From Dinochytrium kinnereticum (Eukaryota; Chytridiomycota; Chytridiomycetes; Chytridiales; Chytridiaceae): a stretch of DNA of 23,260 nt. The notes under the pieces were generated by a model. It searched no databases. It was not told the DNA's origin and saw only the letters and a list, made by a program, of their open reading frames with translations. Positions 1 to 9,799 of the stretch are shown piece after piece. Made by a program: the position numbers and the translations under genes. Within the stretch, counting starts at the first letter, position 1; each line of letters begins with the position of its first letter. The stretch spans positions 1-23,260 of the forward strand of contig JADGJT010000357.1 of NCBI GenBank assembly GCA_027604005.1. Reading direction: 5' to 3'.

Positions 1-185
1 AAAGAGACCTTGTTTTCTTTGATTTAACTTGATATTCGGCGTTCTTTTAGACGTTCCGAAAGGAAAAGGTGACCACTATAATCGGTTTATCAATGTCTAC
101 GATTACATCCATTCGTTTTGTGGTTTTTTTGCCCTCTCTATTCTGTCGATAAGTTTTAACGTTATGCATACTGTAATCAAAGGCC

Positions 186-2007
186 ATGGCACCCGCTCAA
201 ACCCCCTGGAAAACGGGCACGATCCTCAGCGTGACCTCAAAAAAGTCTTTCTCCTACCCTACCTGTCCACGCTGCAGAAAGAAGCTCACACACTCTCTTC
301 ACCCCCCTTCCCCGCCAAAGCATTCATCCCCATCAAAGCGACGTAGGACCCCATTTTCCGATGTGTCCAACGGCAGGAATTGTCTAAGAGACGATGAGGA
401 GGATGAGCGGAGCGGTGGAGTTGGCAGGACTATGTATAAATGCGAGGGATGCTGGTGGACTGTTGAGGAGGTGGAGGGAGTTTGGGGAAATGTCGAGTGG
501 AGGTTTTGCGTTGGATTTTTAGTGTCGGTAGAGGGGAGAGTTGCGAGATGTTTGTATACTTTACACTTTATCTTGTTTTCAATGGCTAACTGAACATTGC
601 AAAAACACAGTGACGGTATTCGGTGATACTCTAACCCAACTCTTTGGTCTCCCAGCAACGCACCTCAAATCCATCCTTAAAACCCGTGCTCTCGAAAGTA
701 TCCCTCCTCACACCTCCAAACCAACCGTCCAAACAACCTACACTGCGCTTCAGATCGTTGAAACCCGCCGCATTCTCTCACACCTTGATCGAGTCTGCGT
801 AAATCTTGTTGTGCGGTTTCGAGCTGCCTCGTCGGGAGGAAAGCGGGATGGTGTTCGAGACCTAGTTGCAGGGATGGCCAAATTGTGTATTGGGGGTAAG
901 GGGGAGGAGATGGTTACTTCGGAGATGATATTCCCGTTTGGGGTTAGTGAGACTGTTGCTAAAGGGTTGGAGAGAGAAGAGGTTATCGAGAGAATTATTG
1001 ACGAAGAACCGAAAGTCAAAGGAGAGAATCCGCCTTTAGCGCCATCTTTAACGCCTCGTGGGATTCGTTTCTCCGCACTGTACGCCTCTACCCCTTCGTC
1101 AAAAATGTCGACTCCAGAATCTCTCCATGCTCAGGACCTAACTTTTCAAGAGTTCTTCAACATTCCTGACGCATCTTTTACGCAAATCAGAGAGACGGCT
1201 CACACAGACCCTCCCTTCTCCCAACCAACTCTTACTCAACGTGCTACCCATACCCAACATACTATTGAATCACTCTTTGAAAATCTCTCCATTTCCCCTC
1301 TTCCCCTTTCTGCAACTCCTGGAACTCTCTCTTCATCTCCTACGAAACGCCGAATTGGGAACATTGATTCTGATGGCGACGACGATCCGTTCAATTTTAC
1401 GGCATCAGGAACACCTAGACGGCTATTTGGATCACCGCTGGTTCGCTGCACCCCTGTTAAACCTCCGTCTTCCGCATCTTCATCAGTGTCTAGGGTTGGA
1501 TCGTCTATCGGGTCCTGGGAGTCACCTTTGCGTGAAGTTTCGAAAAACGGGGGGTCGAGGCTGAATTCTGCCCGTGGGCTAGAGGAAGAATCCCTTACCC
1601 AACAGACACACCGTCAATCAAGCTCAAAGCGTCCACCCATGCTCACACCTAAAGCAAGACAACGAAGTATTCTTATGACATCCAGCCCACCACGCACTCC
1701 CCAATCCAATCCCGTAATTCTGGCTGCTTCAACCCCAGTATTGGACTCATGTAGCCCTTTCTGGGAAACTCCTCAATTAATTGTCCCAGAAACTCCACTT
1801 CATGGTCGAAACTTGTTTGGGAACGATGATGCTGATGAGTACGTACCTGATACTCAGCCGAATTTGGGTACCGAAACACTGGTGATGGTAGAAGAGGCGA
1901 TTTGGGGTGGATGGGTGGGCGTTGGGGAGCGAGAGGGAAATGAGAGTGAGGATGATGAGATCGAGAGAATGTTGGGCGAATTACGCCTTCATGGAGACGC
2001 GGATTGA
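186..2007 (+). CDS. DDIAS/RPA1-C-like OB-fold protein, two exons
   Basis: Exons 186-549 and 611-2007, joined by a 61-nt intron (gtttgt...cacag), give 586 aa. The splice restores one frame across the core fold: WRFCVGFLVSVEGRVAR runs into LTVFGDTLTQLFGLPA. Cys27-x2-Cys30 (SYPTCPRC) and Cys86-x2-Cys89 (YKCEGC) form a split zinc ribbon, as in the C-terminal OB fold of replication protein A large subunit. The order zinc ribbon, 'VFG..L...FGL.A..L' is that of DDIAS/Noxin, a DNA-damage-linked anti-apoptotic protein in animals. The C-terminal 350 residues are low complexity with many S/T-P sites (TPKAR, SSPPRTPQS, FWETPQ, PETPLHG) and an acidic end, suggesting cyclin-dependent-kinase-type phosphorylation. 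Role in replication or damage response, and nuclear or cytoplasmic location, are inferred. It could be another RPA1-C-like protein; the OB fold is the secure part. Confidence 0.75.
550..610 (+). other. Intron of the DDIAS-like gene
   Basis: Sixty-one nt starting gtttgt and ending cacag. A stronger-looking donor (gtatac) four bases downstream would put exon 2 in a frame that stops within a few codons, so phase decides for the weaker gtttgt donor. The join keeps the OB-fold strand continuous. Confidence 0.65.
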
Positions 2008-2296
2008 AGGTTTGGGAGATAAAAGGTGGAAAAGTGGAGTGCTGGATCCTGTTTTTTTAGAATTCTATTACACCTTTGATTTAACTTACTATGAGGCAAC
2101 TGTATTCAGACAGATATGCCGTGACAAAGGAAGGGTGGTCAATCTATTTATTAATATCAGAGTTATTTCTGGTGCATTCATGCTCATTGTCATATGAGGT
2201 CCATAAGTTTATTCCCTTCACGGATTCACACAGTAATATCAATTGTTGAGCAACATATGATGACGGCTTGGCCCATGTGGTTTCACATATTAGACA

Positions 2297-4783
2297 ATGC
2301 CCTCAAAGGAGCTTCCTGTTGTGCCTAAGAACCTTCCCGTCGAGGTCCTTAAATCCATATTGGTATATCTACATCCGCATAAGGTCTGCTGGCTGGCGAA
2401 GGCCCTCTCCAAGGACCTCAGCCTTGCCTCCCATACTCTTGACGATGTGGCATTTGCCCGGCTCAACATTAAGACATTGCTCTCCGCCAGCGTCGCCGGA
2501 AGGATCGAAAGGCTGAAAAAGTCGATGGGGTTTCCGACTGAAGAACATGGCGATTTCAACGGTCACAGCAACTCATCCGATTCAAGGCTTCGAAATGCTG
2601 CTGCCCTGAGCGGGCCACTTTGCGAGCTAAACTGGTACTCACTTGGTCCAGCATATATGGCCGCCGTCATGATCCTTCATGGTGGCTTTAGCTTGAGGAC
2701 GCTTCAACTCTTTCAACGTGACTATTCCCAGCCTCGGGATAATTGGGACCTTGAAGGAATGCCTCAACTGCAATATTTAGACCCTGTCAAGCCTGAATGG
2801 GATTCTAGACCCATTATCGATGGGCTGAGGATAGCGTTGCGGGTCTCGGCAAGCCTAAATTATCCTTTTGACGCATCTTTAGACGATTTTTTTGTCTATC
2901 AATGGGCAGCATCCGTTAACGCGCTTGTTATACTTGTGGAATTGCTCCGACGCTTCGACTACACTAATTCTGTAGGTGAGCATGTTCTCCTTCAATCTTG
3001 TGCTTCGGGATCTTTTGACGTTGCTCGCTGGGCGCTGTCTTGGGTACTTTATGAACAAATTCGCTTGAAAGCGCTCCGAAAAGCTGTTGAAGTGGGATAC
3101 CATGAAGTTGTCGCGTTAATGATTAACAACTATGAACCGTCTACCCATGCGGACGAGCTGGTTATCAAGGCTGTGTTGAAGGGCCATATTGAAGTCATGA
3201 ATCTCCTCATCGAATTTAGCAGTGAGAGAGGGAAGGGCATGGCACTTGTTAAAGCTGCTGAGTATGGTCATCTAGATATTGTTTCCGCAGCCCTTGAGGT
3301 TTTGATGAAAGGGGAAGGGGAATCACCGGAGGCACCGTGGCTTCACTACGTTACCCAAGCTATGGAGTCTGCTTCATGGGTGAAACCCTTGCCCATACTC
3401 GAGCGACTCATGACATTTGCTCAGTCACGATGCTCCTGTGGTGTTTCAACGGGTGATTGCTGGATAAGGCTTGGAAGTGCTCTCATCCATGCCGTACATA
3501 GCGCAGACTCTGATGCGATAACATTCATCACGGACTCTGCAATAGGAGGGCATAGGATCGACGATGACAGTTGGGTTGGGGCTATAAAATCAGCTGCCTT
3601 GTCCCGCCGTTTCGATTTGCTAGAGCTTCTACTAGGAATTCACGACTCTGGAGGGGTTCGAGACGCGCTCAAATCTCTCACCGAGGGAGATCATGTGTAT
3701 CCCGACGTCCTAGTATTCCTCATCAAGAGAGGCTATTACGATGATTGTAGCAATGAGAGGATGGCCGACGCCGTTGCGAGGGCAGCACAGTGGCTGATGC
3801 TTGATGAGCTTCAGTTTTTGCTCAAGACCGCGGGAGATTCGTTTGACTGGCCGTCTATTCAACCTAAGCTATCCTTCGCTGTTTCTCAAGCCGTTGGGAG
3901 TTCTCATAACTTGATTCTAAGGGAAGCCCTCCTCCTGGACTCATCCTTCGCGTCCCAAATTGAAAGACCGGAAGTTCAACAAGGTTTAAATCGATTGAGA
4001 TGGTTGAATTCGGATATTATCGCATGGACAAAGGCCGCAATACATAACCAAGATGGCGCTTGCCTTTCCTTGCTCTTGAGTCTCAAGAGTGATGACGAAA
4101 AGTGGATAGTTGGTGCTGAATTTGTCGTGTGGCCGTTGCTTTCTATAATTGTGAGAAACCGGGGCGAGGAACTTGTTAAGGTCATCCTGAGCCAGAGACG
4201 AGATATCCGTCAGTTGGCCACAGAGAAACTCTGTCTGCAGGAGAATAACTTCCTTGAGTCGGCAGCTACAACTGGACTGTTGCAAAAACCAACATTCCTG
4301 TCCACATTTTCCGTGGAAGCTCAGAAGAGTGCAAGGATTTTAAGGATACTTTTGGATCTGCACCTTGAAGCTCCTAGGCATGTAAAAGAGACGTTTATTT
4401 GGCGCACGCTAGAAGCGGCATCCAGGAACGGATATGTGGAGGCTGTTCAAATTTTACTGGACGAGGTGCGCTCTATAGAGGATCCTGGAAATGCTCTAAG
4501 TCGTATCCTTGGAGAGGCCGTTCAATCAGATTGCAATTCAGATGTTATTATTTTGCTGTTGGAGAGAGTTAACTTTGATGCTCTTCGAGCATGTCTTTTC
4601 CACGCGATTGAGGCTGGGCAATTGGTAAATATAAGGGTTGTTTGTGCTTGGATTTGTGGGAAGTCATGGGGAGATGAGAGTGGGGTGTTGTTGCAGAAGG
4701 CCTTGGATGAGGCGGCGAGAGTTGGGAAATGGGAGATTGCCCTTACTTTACACGATTACTCGAAAGGGATTGTTAAGGACTGA
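2297..4783 (+). CDS. F-box-like / ankyrin-repeat-like protein, intronless
   Basis: A single open frame of 828 aa. Residues about 10-45 (KNLPVEVLKSILVYLHPHKV...LSLAS) have the pattern of an F-box (LP.E.L..I..YL). The rest is a long array of degenerate helical repeats of about 30-35 aa. Several fit the ankyrin helix pattern, such as ALRKAVEVGYHEVVALMIN, VIKAVLKGHIEVMNLLIE and ALVKAAEYGHLDIVSAAL. If the F-box is real, the protein would be a substrate-recognition subunit of an SCF ubiquitin ligase, with the repeats binding the target; this is inferred from family knowledge. Large ankyrin/F-box proteins like this are often expanded in early-diverging fungi. The start is the first ATG of the frame and sits just before the F-box. 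No introns are seen, unlike all other genes here. The substrate is unknown. Confidence 0.85.
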   Translation: MPSKELPVVPKNLPVEVLKSILVYLHPHKVCWLAKALSKDLSLASHTLDDVAFARLNIKTLLSASVAGRIERLKKSMGFPTEEHGDFNGHSNSSDSRLRNAAALSGPLCELNWYSLGPAYMAAVMILHGGFSLRTLQLFQRDYSQPRDNWDLEGMPQLQYLDPVKPEWDSRPIIDGLRIALRVSASLNYPFDASLDDFFVYQWAASVNALVILVELLRRFDYTNSVGEHVLLQSCASGSFDVARWALSWVLYEQIRLKALRKAVEVGYHEVVALMINNYEPSTHADELVIKAVLKGHIEVMNLLIEFSSERGKGMALVKAAEYGHLDIVSAALEVLMKGEGESPEAPWLHYVTQAMESASWVKPLPILERLMTFAQSRCSCGVSTGDCWIRLGSALIHAVHSADSDAITFITDSAIGGHRIDDDSWVGAIKSAALSRRFDLLELLLGIHDSGGVRDALKSLTEGDHVYPDVLVFLIKRGYYDDCSNERMADAVARAAQWLMLDELQFLLKTAGDSFDWPSIQPKLSFAVSQAVGSSHNLILREALLLDSSFASQIERPEVQQGLNRLRWLNSDIIAWTKAAIHNQDGACLSLLLSLKSDDEKWIVGAEFVVWPLLSIIVRNRGEELVKVILSQRRDIRQLATEKLCLQENNFLESAATTGLLQKPTFLSTFSVEAQKSARILRILLDLHLEAPRHVKETFIWRTLEAASRNGYVEAVQILLDEVRSIEDPGNALSRILGEAVQSDCNSDVIILLLERVNFDALRACLFHAIEAGQLVNIRVVCAWICGKSWGDESGVLLQKALDEAARVGKWEIALTLHDYSKGIVKD

Positions 4784-5097
4784 CTTAAAAAAAAGTAGAT
4801 GTTAGACGCGATGATTCTTTACACTTTAAAGAGATATCCAAAAATTATATGTAGAGTGAGAGACCTGGACATGTATTATCAAGCAACGTTTATTCCTTAT
4901 TATTGCTTAGCCGACAACTGAAACTAAAAACTGGCGCTGCGGCCGAGGAAAGAAGCACACCAAAAAAAAAAGAAGAAAAGATGGGGGTACCTCAAAAAAG
5001 AAATCAATCGAAGGAGAAAAAAAAAGGTAGAGAAGGACTGGGAAAGGAAAAAGAAACCAAAAACTGAAAATGCGACTGAGCCATTTAACCTGTCATT
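4784..5097. other. Intergenic, convergent 3' regions
   Basis: This 314-nt stretch lies between two convergent genes. It is A-rich, with poly-A and purine runs around 4960-5060 and AT-rich sequence near 4840-4910 that would suit 3'-end processing on both strands. I see no coding potential or RNA gene. Confidence 0.6.
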
Positions 5098-7411
5098 TTA
5101 AGACTCTCGTCGTCCCCTCCCACTGACACTTGATGAGCTTCCATCTCGTCCCCTCACATACCCAGCATTCCCAACACTGGCAACAGGCGCAGGCGTTCTA
5201 ATCCCACTTCCTACGCTTCCACTTCGAATCTTGTTCTTCCCGCCAACCCCAACAATCGATCCATCCGAATCAGCTCCAACCTCGACTCCACCGACCATGG
5301 CGATCGGGAACGCCGCCGCGGGGGCAACAAACCCGGGTTCAGCAAGGACAGCGTTGTTGTTGTTGTTGTTGTTGGTAGTCGGGTTACGCGGGACGGACGG
5401 GCTTCGGTTCTTCTTGAATATTCCAGCCCCGGCTCCAACAGCGACCGTTGTAACGGGTTCGATGGCGGCGGCAGGTTCGGCGCTGACGAAATCGTAGGTC
5501 TCGTCGTCAGTCTTTCGCTCGTTCATATAGTAGTTTGACACAGCCGCGTCCGGAACCCGTGTCGAAACAGCCACAGGAGCATGAGTCCCAATCCTGGCAG
5601 TTCCAACTCCCTGCTCGGCGTCAATCAACCGTTGAGCGTCATCATCATCGGGCTTGAATTTCCCAATGGCGACGGGAGCAATTGTCGCCATAGCAGGACC
5701 TGAGGATGATGGAGAGGTGGCGGAGGAAGGTGCTCGATCAAACTTACGGCGACGGTAGAGGAAGACTCCGACAGCGAGGAAAGCGATGAGAACTACGGCA
5801 CCGGCTGAGATGCCGAGGACGTGGGAGAGCTTGCCGATCCCCGTGTTTTCGCTGGACGAGGAGTTGCTGGAATCTGAGTTTGAGTTGGATCCACTTGATG
5901 AGCTGGAAGGATCCCCAGAGGTGTTAGGGCTGCCAGAAACATTCCCTCCTGCGTTAACGACACCATTAGTGGATCGAGGAGTGTTGGTCGCCGCTGTTCG
6001 GGTCGAAGTAATAAGGATAGGAATCTCAACTTGAGTCGGAGCCGTCAGGGTCGACATGGTTCCTGAGACATTTATGACAGATATCAAGGTCGTTAATACT
6101 GAGGTAACGACCACATTGTTATCATCCTGTGGGGCTTCAGGAGCAACGTCTGTAACAGGGGCTCCAGGGTCTGCCACAGTGTTACCAGGAGATGGGTCGG
6201 CGCCAGGAGTTGGGCCCGTAGGCGGATTTGGCTGAGAAGGCGGCTGTGTCTCTCCTGGGAGAGGGTTCTGGGGTTGAGAAGGTTGGGGCGGAGGGGGTTG
6301 CGGCGCTGGAGGTTGCGGTGGAGGAGGTTGGGGTGTAGGGGGCTGCGGTGCCGGAGGTTGAGGTGCTGGCGGTTCGGGTGCCGGTGGTGGGGGAGGTGGG
6401 GGCGGCGGTGGAGGAGGTGGAGGTGGAGGTGGTGGAGGAGGAGGTGGTGGTGGAGGTGCGGGTGGTGCGTTTTTGCGATAGACGCTATAACAAATGATGA
6501 AAAGGAGGGGGAAAAATGTCATTGAGATTGAAGAGGATTCAACAAAAAAAAGACAGATCAGACAGGTATGATATAAGGATGTCAGGCTGGAGGAATGATA
6601 GGTAACAATGCGAAGAAAGAAAAGTAACTAAATAATAATAAAACATCGACTTACGATCCAAACATCTCATAACTCCAAGGCCAAGTGTAATGGTTATCAC
6701 TACCACAATTCTGCTGATCATTGCACTTGAGTCCGCACCTATTTCCAGCCGCTGACGATCCACCCTGGTTTCCCAAACAGTAGCAGTTCTTGGTTGTGTC
6801 CCAGAATTGAATCGATAAAAGGGGCTTTCCAGAAATGAAGGCGTACTGGTTGACACCACATCGGTCCGTGCATTGCTTGACGGTAAGGCCTTCGCCTGAC
6901 ATGGCAACACCTCCAGGCTCGCCTCCAGATCTGTTCAGGTGGGGAATATCGAAAGGGGCGTGACGGGTGAATGATTAGTTAGAAATGTACACTTTAGTTC
7001 ATTCGAAGGTTTCTTTAAAAGGGATTTGATAAAGCGAAACGTGGAGGACGGGAGGACCGGAGGACCCGAGGATGGGAGGATGCAGAACGATGACGTGAGA
7101 ATGAAGGTCCATAAGTCTCGGTTGACCCAAGAATGTAGGGGATGGCCGGCAAGACAGGGAGATGTATACTCGCTTCCAAATGCCATCATCTTCATATCCT
7201 ATAAACCCGCAAAAGGCCGATCAAAAGCCATTACGAAGTCTCAGTCCATCCCTTTCACTGTCACTCCCCGCCCCGCCATCATCCAGACCAAGATCTAACC
7301 GATGACATACCGGAAGCAACCAACAGCGCTGAATCCAAAGTCCTGTGCCAAAACACCCTGGTCGACCATGACCCCAGCCATGAGGATGGCGATGATGGAA
7401 GATGCCTTCAT
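5098..7411 (-). CDS. WSC-domain single-pass cell-surface protein, proline-rich
   Basis: Three minus-strand exons, 7411-7311, 6930-6655 and 6484-5098, give 587 aa. Phases match at both joins (gtatgt donor/acag acceptor; gtaagt donor/tatag acceptor). Residues 1-22 are a signal peptide (MKASSIIAILMAGVMV, cleavage near LAQ). Residues about 29-125 are a WSC cysteine domain (VGCF, LTVKQCTDRC, CYCLGNQ, CGLKCND, CGSDN). A linker follows with 25 consecutive prolines, then PPAPQPP-type repeats and Ser/Thr/Asn-rich sequence likely to be O-glycosylated. One transmembrane helix lies near 348-372 (LGISAGAVVLIAFLAVGV), followed by RRRK and a cytosolic tail with a 7-Asn run. This is the architecture of fungal Wsc/Mid-type wall-stress sensors or wall-anchored lectins. 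Substrate (wall glucan or other glycan) and a downstream pathway are inferred. It is adjacent to, and on the same strand as, a second WSC-type gene. Confidence 0.85.
6382..6456 (-). repeat. Poly-proline-coding GGN/CCN repeat
   Basis: Twenty-five CCN codons in a row on the minus strand, using a mixture of CCA, CCT, CCC and CCG. Imperfect PPAPQPP, PPTPQPP and PPPPQPS units follow down to about 6270. The mixed codons argue that proline is selected at the protein level rather than arising from simple triplet slippage. A rod-like extracellular stalk between the WSC domain and the membrane is the likely role. Confidence 0.85.
6931..7310 (-). other. Long first intron of the WSC gene
   Basis: A 380-nt intron with a gtatgt donor and a gaacag acceptor, several times longer than most introns in the window. 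It separates the signal peptide plus first WSC cysteine from the rest of the domain. I see no conserved ORF in it. A regulatory element or an alternative first exon could be present but nothing shows it. Confidence 0.7.
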
Positions 7412-7819
7412 CGTGCTTGTGTGGTTGTTGTTACAGAGGGTGATACTTTTTTCGCCCAGATCAATCTATCTATCCGTCTATCCAGAACCACGCTCTAATA
7501 CAAACGCCGTCGCTGCAGCGTCCAGCGCTCAAGGGCCAAATGGATGCGATGTGGTAGGAGCAGCGGGTTCTTGACGGGTGCTGGTCTGTCGGTGTTGTCT
7601 TTCAATGAAGATTTCTTATGGCCTGTACCCAGCCCGTACCCCTTGAGGTTACTCCGTCACACTGGTGTTGCGTCTCGTGCACAGTGGGTGTTCTTCTGCC
7701 ACAACGGCTGCAACGGCCCTGCCCTCTGCGCGCACCTCTGCTCAACGCATACGCGTCAAGTGCAATTGATATTTATGACTGAAATGCATTCATGGTATCC
7801 GCTGAAGCTTCACCCAACA
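7412..7819. other. Intergenic, 5' of WSC gene 1
   Basis: About 408 nt between the start of the 5098-7411 gene and the stop of the next gene upstream, both on the minus strand. It must hold the promoter of the downstream WSC gene. I see no clear TATA box, RNA gene or conserved ORF. Confidence 0.5.
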
Positions 7820-9324
7820 TCATGCTGCGAGACTCTTACGCGGTGGCGACGCAACCTCCTGCAAGAGCTCTTCCATTGACAGCATGGACGTCATGCCCTC
7901 CTTGACCGTATCGAATGATTCCTTACTGTTTGGCACCTCTCCAGGTTCTAAACCGTTTACGCCAACTTCAATTTTTACCTGAGCTGACAACGTCGCGGAC
8001 TTCTCCGACGATAGAGTATGAGCGTTCGACAGGGACAGGGCTGCTCCAATATGTTTATGTAATGAGTGCACGAGTTTGAGAAAGGCAAAGATTATGAGTA
8101 ATTACCTTCCACACTTAGGGCCTCACCTTTAAATTTATTGATATCATCCTGAAGCGGAGCCGTTTCAGAATCCGTTGAGGTAGAGCCATCGTTTAGCACT
8201 GAATCGACCAAGAATAGTCAGAGCTTGCTGCTCAAGCAGAAAGAGAGGAAGAAAAAAGACACTCACCTGCTCTCCCATCTTTAGCGGCTTCACTACCACT
8301 CATCCATCTATATGCTTTATCCTTTTCACGTCGCCTCCTCAACACGCACACCATTATAAAAATCATGAAAGCGATACCAACCAGGCCTGCGGTCACGCTC
8401 GCTGCGATTAGCACGGCCATTCTATGAGTGTTTTTCTCCGGCACCGAAGAAGCATTTTTAAGTGGTTCTGTGGCATCCGCTGTTGCGACCGAAGGCCTGT
8501 TAAGTTGTGTTGAAGGCGCATACCGAGGTGTCGCGTTGGCTATTACTCCAACCACTGCTTTAAGCCATGGCACAGGCTCTTCGTCAGCGTTATTTACTGA
8601 AGTTCTGTAAGATTCGAGGTGGGGAAGCCTGGCACGGTACTTTTCATGAGAGCGTCGATGGAGCTTGTAGAGTCTGCTGCCACTTAGGTCGTTACTTATG
8701 GGGCCAGGGAAGAAGCACAGGCTTCTACCTTACAATCCGTTCACTGCTTTTCTCTGTCTGTTCTCCTACTCTTTGTTCCTTTATTCCTCTGCCGTCTTCC
8801 ATACATACACCGTGAGCCCTCCTTAATGCAATTTTTAGCCTTCCTTCATCCATGCATCTGCAAATTTCCGGGGCTGATTGGTAGGTACGATCTCCTGCCG
8901 TAAGTGGAGATGCATTTGCTCCCGAGGCGTCCCTCATCTCTGATAACGAATCTGCTTTCGACTTTGATGTCCTGTCCATAGAAGCAATGATGTCGGATTG
9001 CAAGGAGGCTTCTCCAATGGGTGTTGCCTGATCCTGAAGGACGAGTGTATAGAAGTCTTCTCCGCACGCTGCGGCACAGGATATGGCAGCGACATTGGTG
9101 GTGGGTTTGTCCACAATTTCCAGAGATTCTGATGCGTTGATAACGGAGAGTCGTTGCTTGCCGTGAGCAATTTGGGTATTACTGCTCAGTCTGAGAGGAA
9201 TGTACGTTATATGTATGCGTGTCTGATGGGCATGACGCCGTCACTGTGAGTGGTGCGGTAGGTCCACTTACACATAGCATCCATGGAAGGACGTCTGTGC
9301 AATCAAGGCTTCCTGCATGACCAT
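7820..9324 (-). CDS. Divergent WSC-type single-pass membrane protein, 5' end uncertain
   Basis: Minus-strand exons 9324-9272, 9181-8811, 8728-8267, 8198-8127 and 8040-7820 give about 392 aa. Phases match at every join. The weakest joins are the gtgtat donor at 8810 and the choice of 8126 or 8105 as the donor of the fourth exon; both keep frame. The ectodomain has WSC-like landmarks in order: HGCYV, ISCAAACGEDFYTLVLQDQ, ICRCMDEG, CFFPGPISNDLSGSRLYKL. An insertion of roughly 50 Ser/Asp-rich residues lies between the second and third. A transmembrane helix near residues 246-271 (LIAASVTAGLVGIAFMIFI) is followed by RRRR and a 120-aa acidic/Ser-rich cytosolic tail. No good signal peptide is visible from the ATG at 9324. 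The hydrophobic stretch LFCVIMVM continues upstream in frame, so the true start is probably in an upstream exon, for example an ATG at 9479. Role: a cell-surface glycan sensor, inferred. Confidence 0.6.
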
Positions 9325-9799
9325 TATTACGCAGAATAGAGGTGGGCGGATGGATGGTGGATATGTCTGACCTGTGAAGGGCAGACTCCCAGTGTGTGTC
9401 TGGTTTTCAAACTCCGCCTCTGGACAGTATAGGTAGACGCTCACAAAGCACTCAAAAAGGTGCCGTTTAAGTCACTCATATTTGAGCCCTGTTTTGTGGG
9501 TTTATTGTGGTAGATATCGGTCGCGTCTGGTCGCTGTTAATATGGGTGATGAATGTGTCCGGTTTTTGTTTGCTCGCTTCCTTCAAGTTCTCCGCCAGTT
9601 CCAAGAGCATACCCACTCAAGCCATAACCCCAATCCCGATCACCAAGTTCTACATTCCCTCCTTCGCATCACACCAATAATGCCTCTTCCGCATAGCTGT
9701 TAACGGTGTCGTTATTGTACGTCTCCCAGCTGTCCCATTGCCACCATCTCACAATTAAGGTGACAATTATTTTCTGCATCCCCCAACCCCACAAAAGCC
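9325..9799. promoter_or_regulatory. Divergent promoter region
   Basis: About 475 nt between the minus-strand WSC-type gene and the plus-strand tubulin cofactor gene, so it should contain both promoters. It probably also contains the missing 5' exon of the WSC-type gene (9325-9480). No TATA box or other recognisable element can be claimed. Confidence 0.45.

Noticed and set aside
5341..5376. Trinucleotide GTT repeat as a possible microsatellite locus
   Set aside because: It simply encodes a short 7-Asn run in the cytosolic tail of the WSC protein; noted there.
6274..6525. Plus-strand frame rich in Arg/Trp
   Set aside because: It is the antisense shadow of the poly-proline (CCN) coding repeat in the WSC gene.
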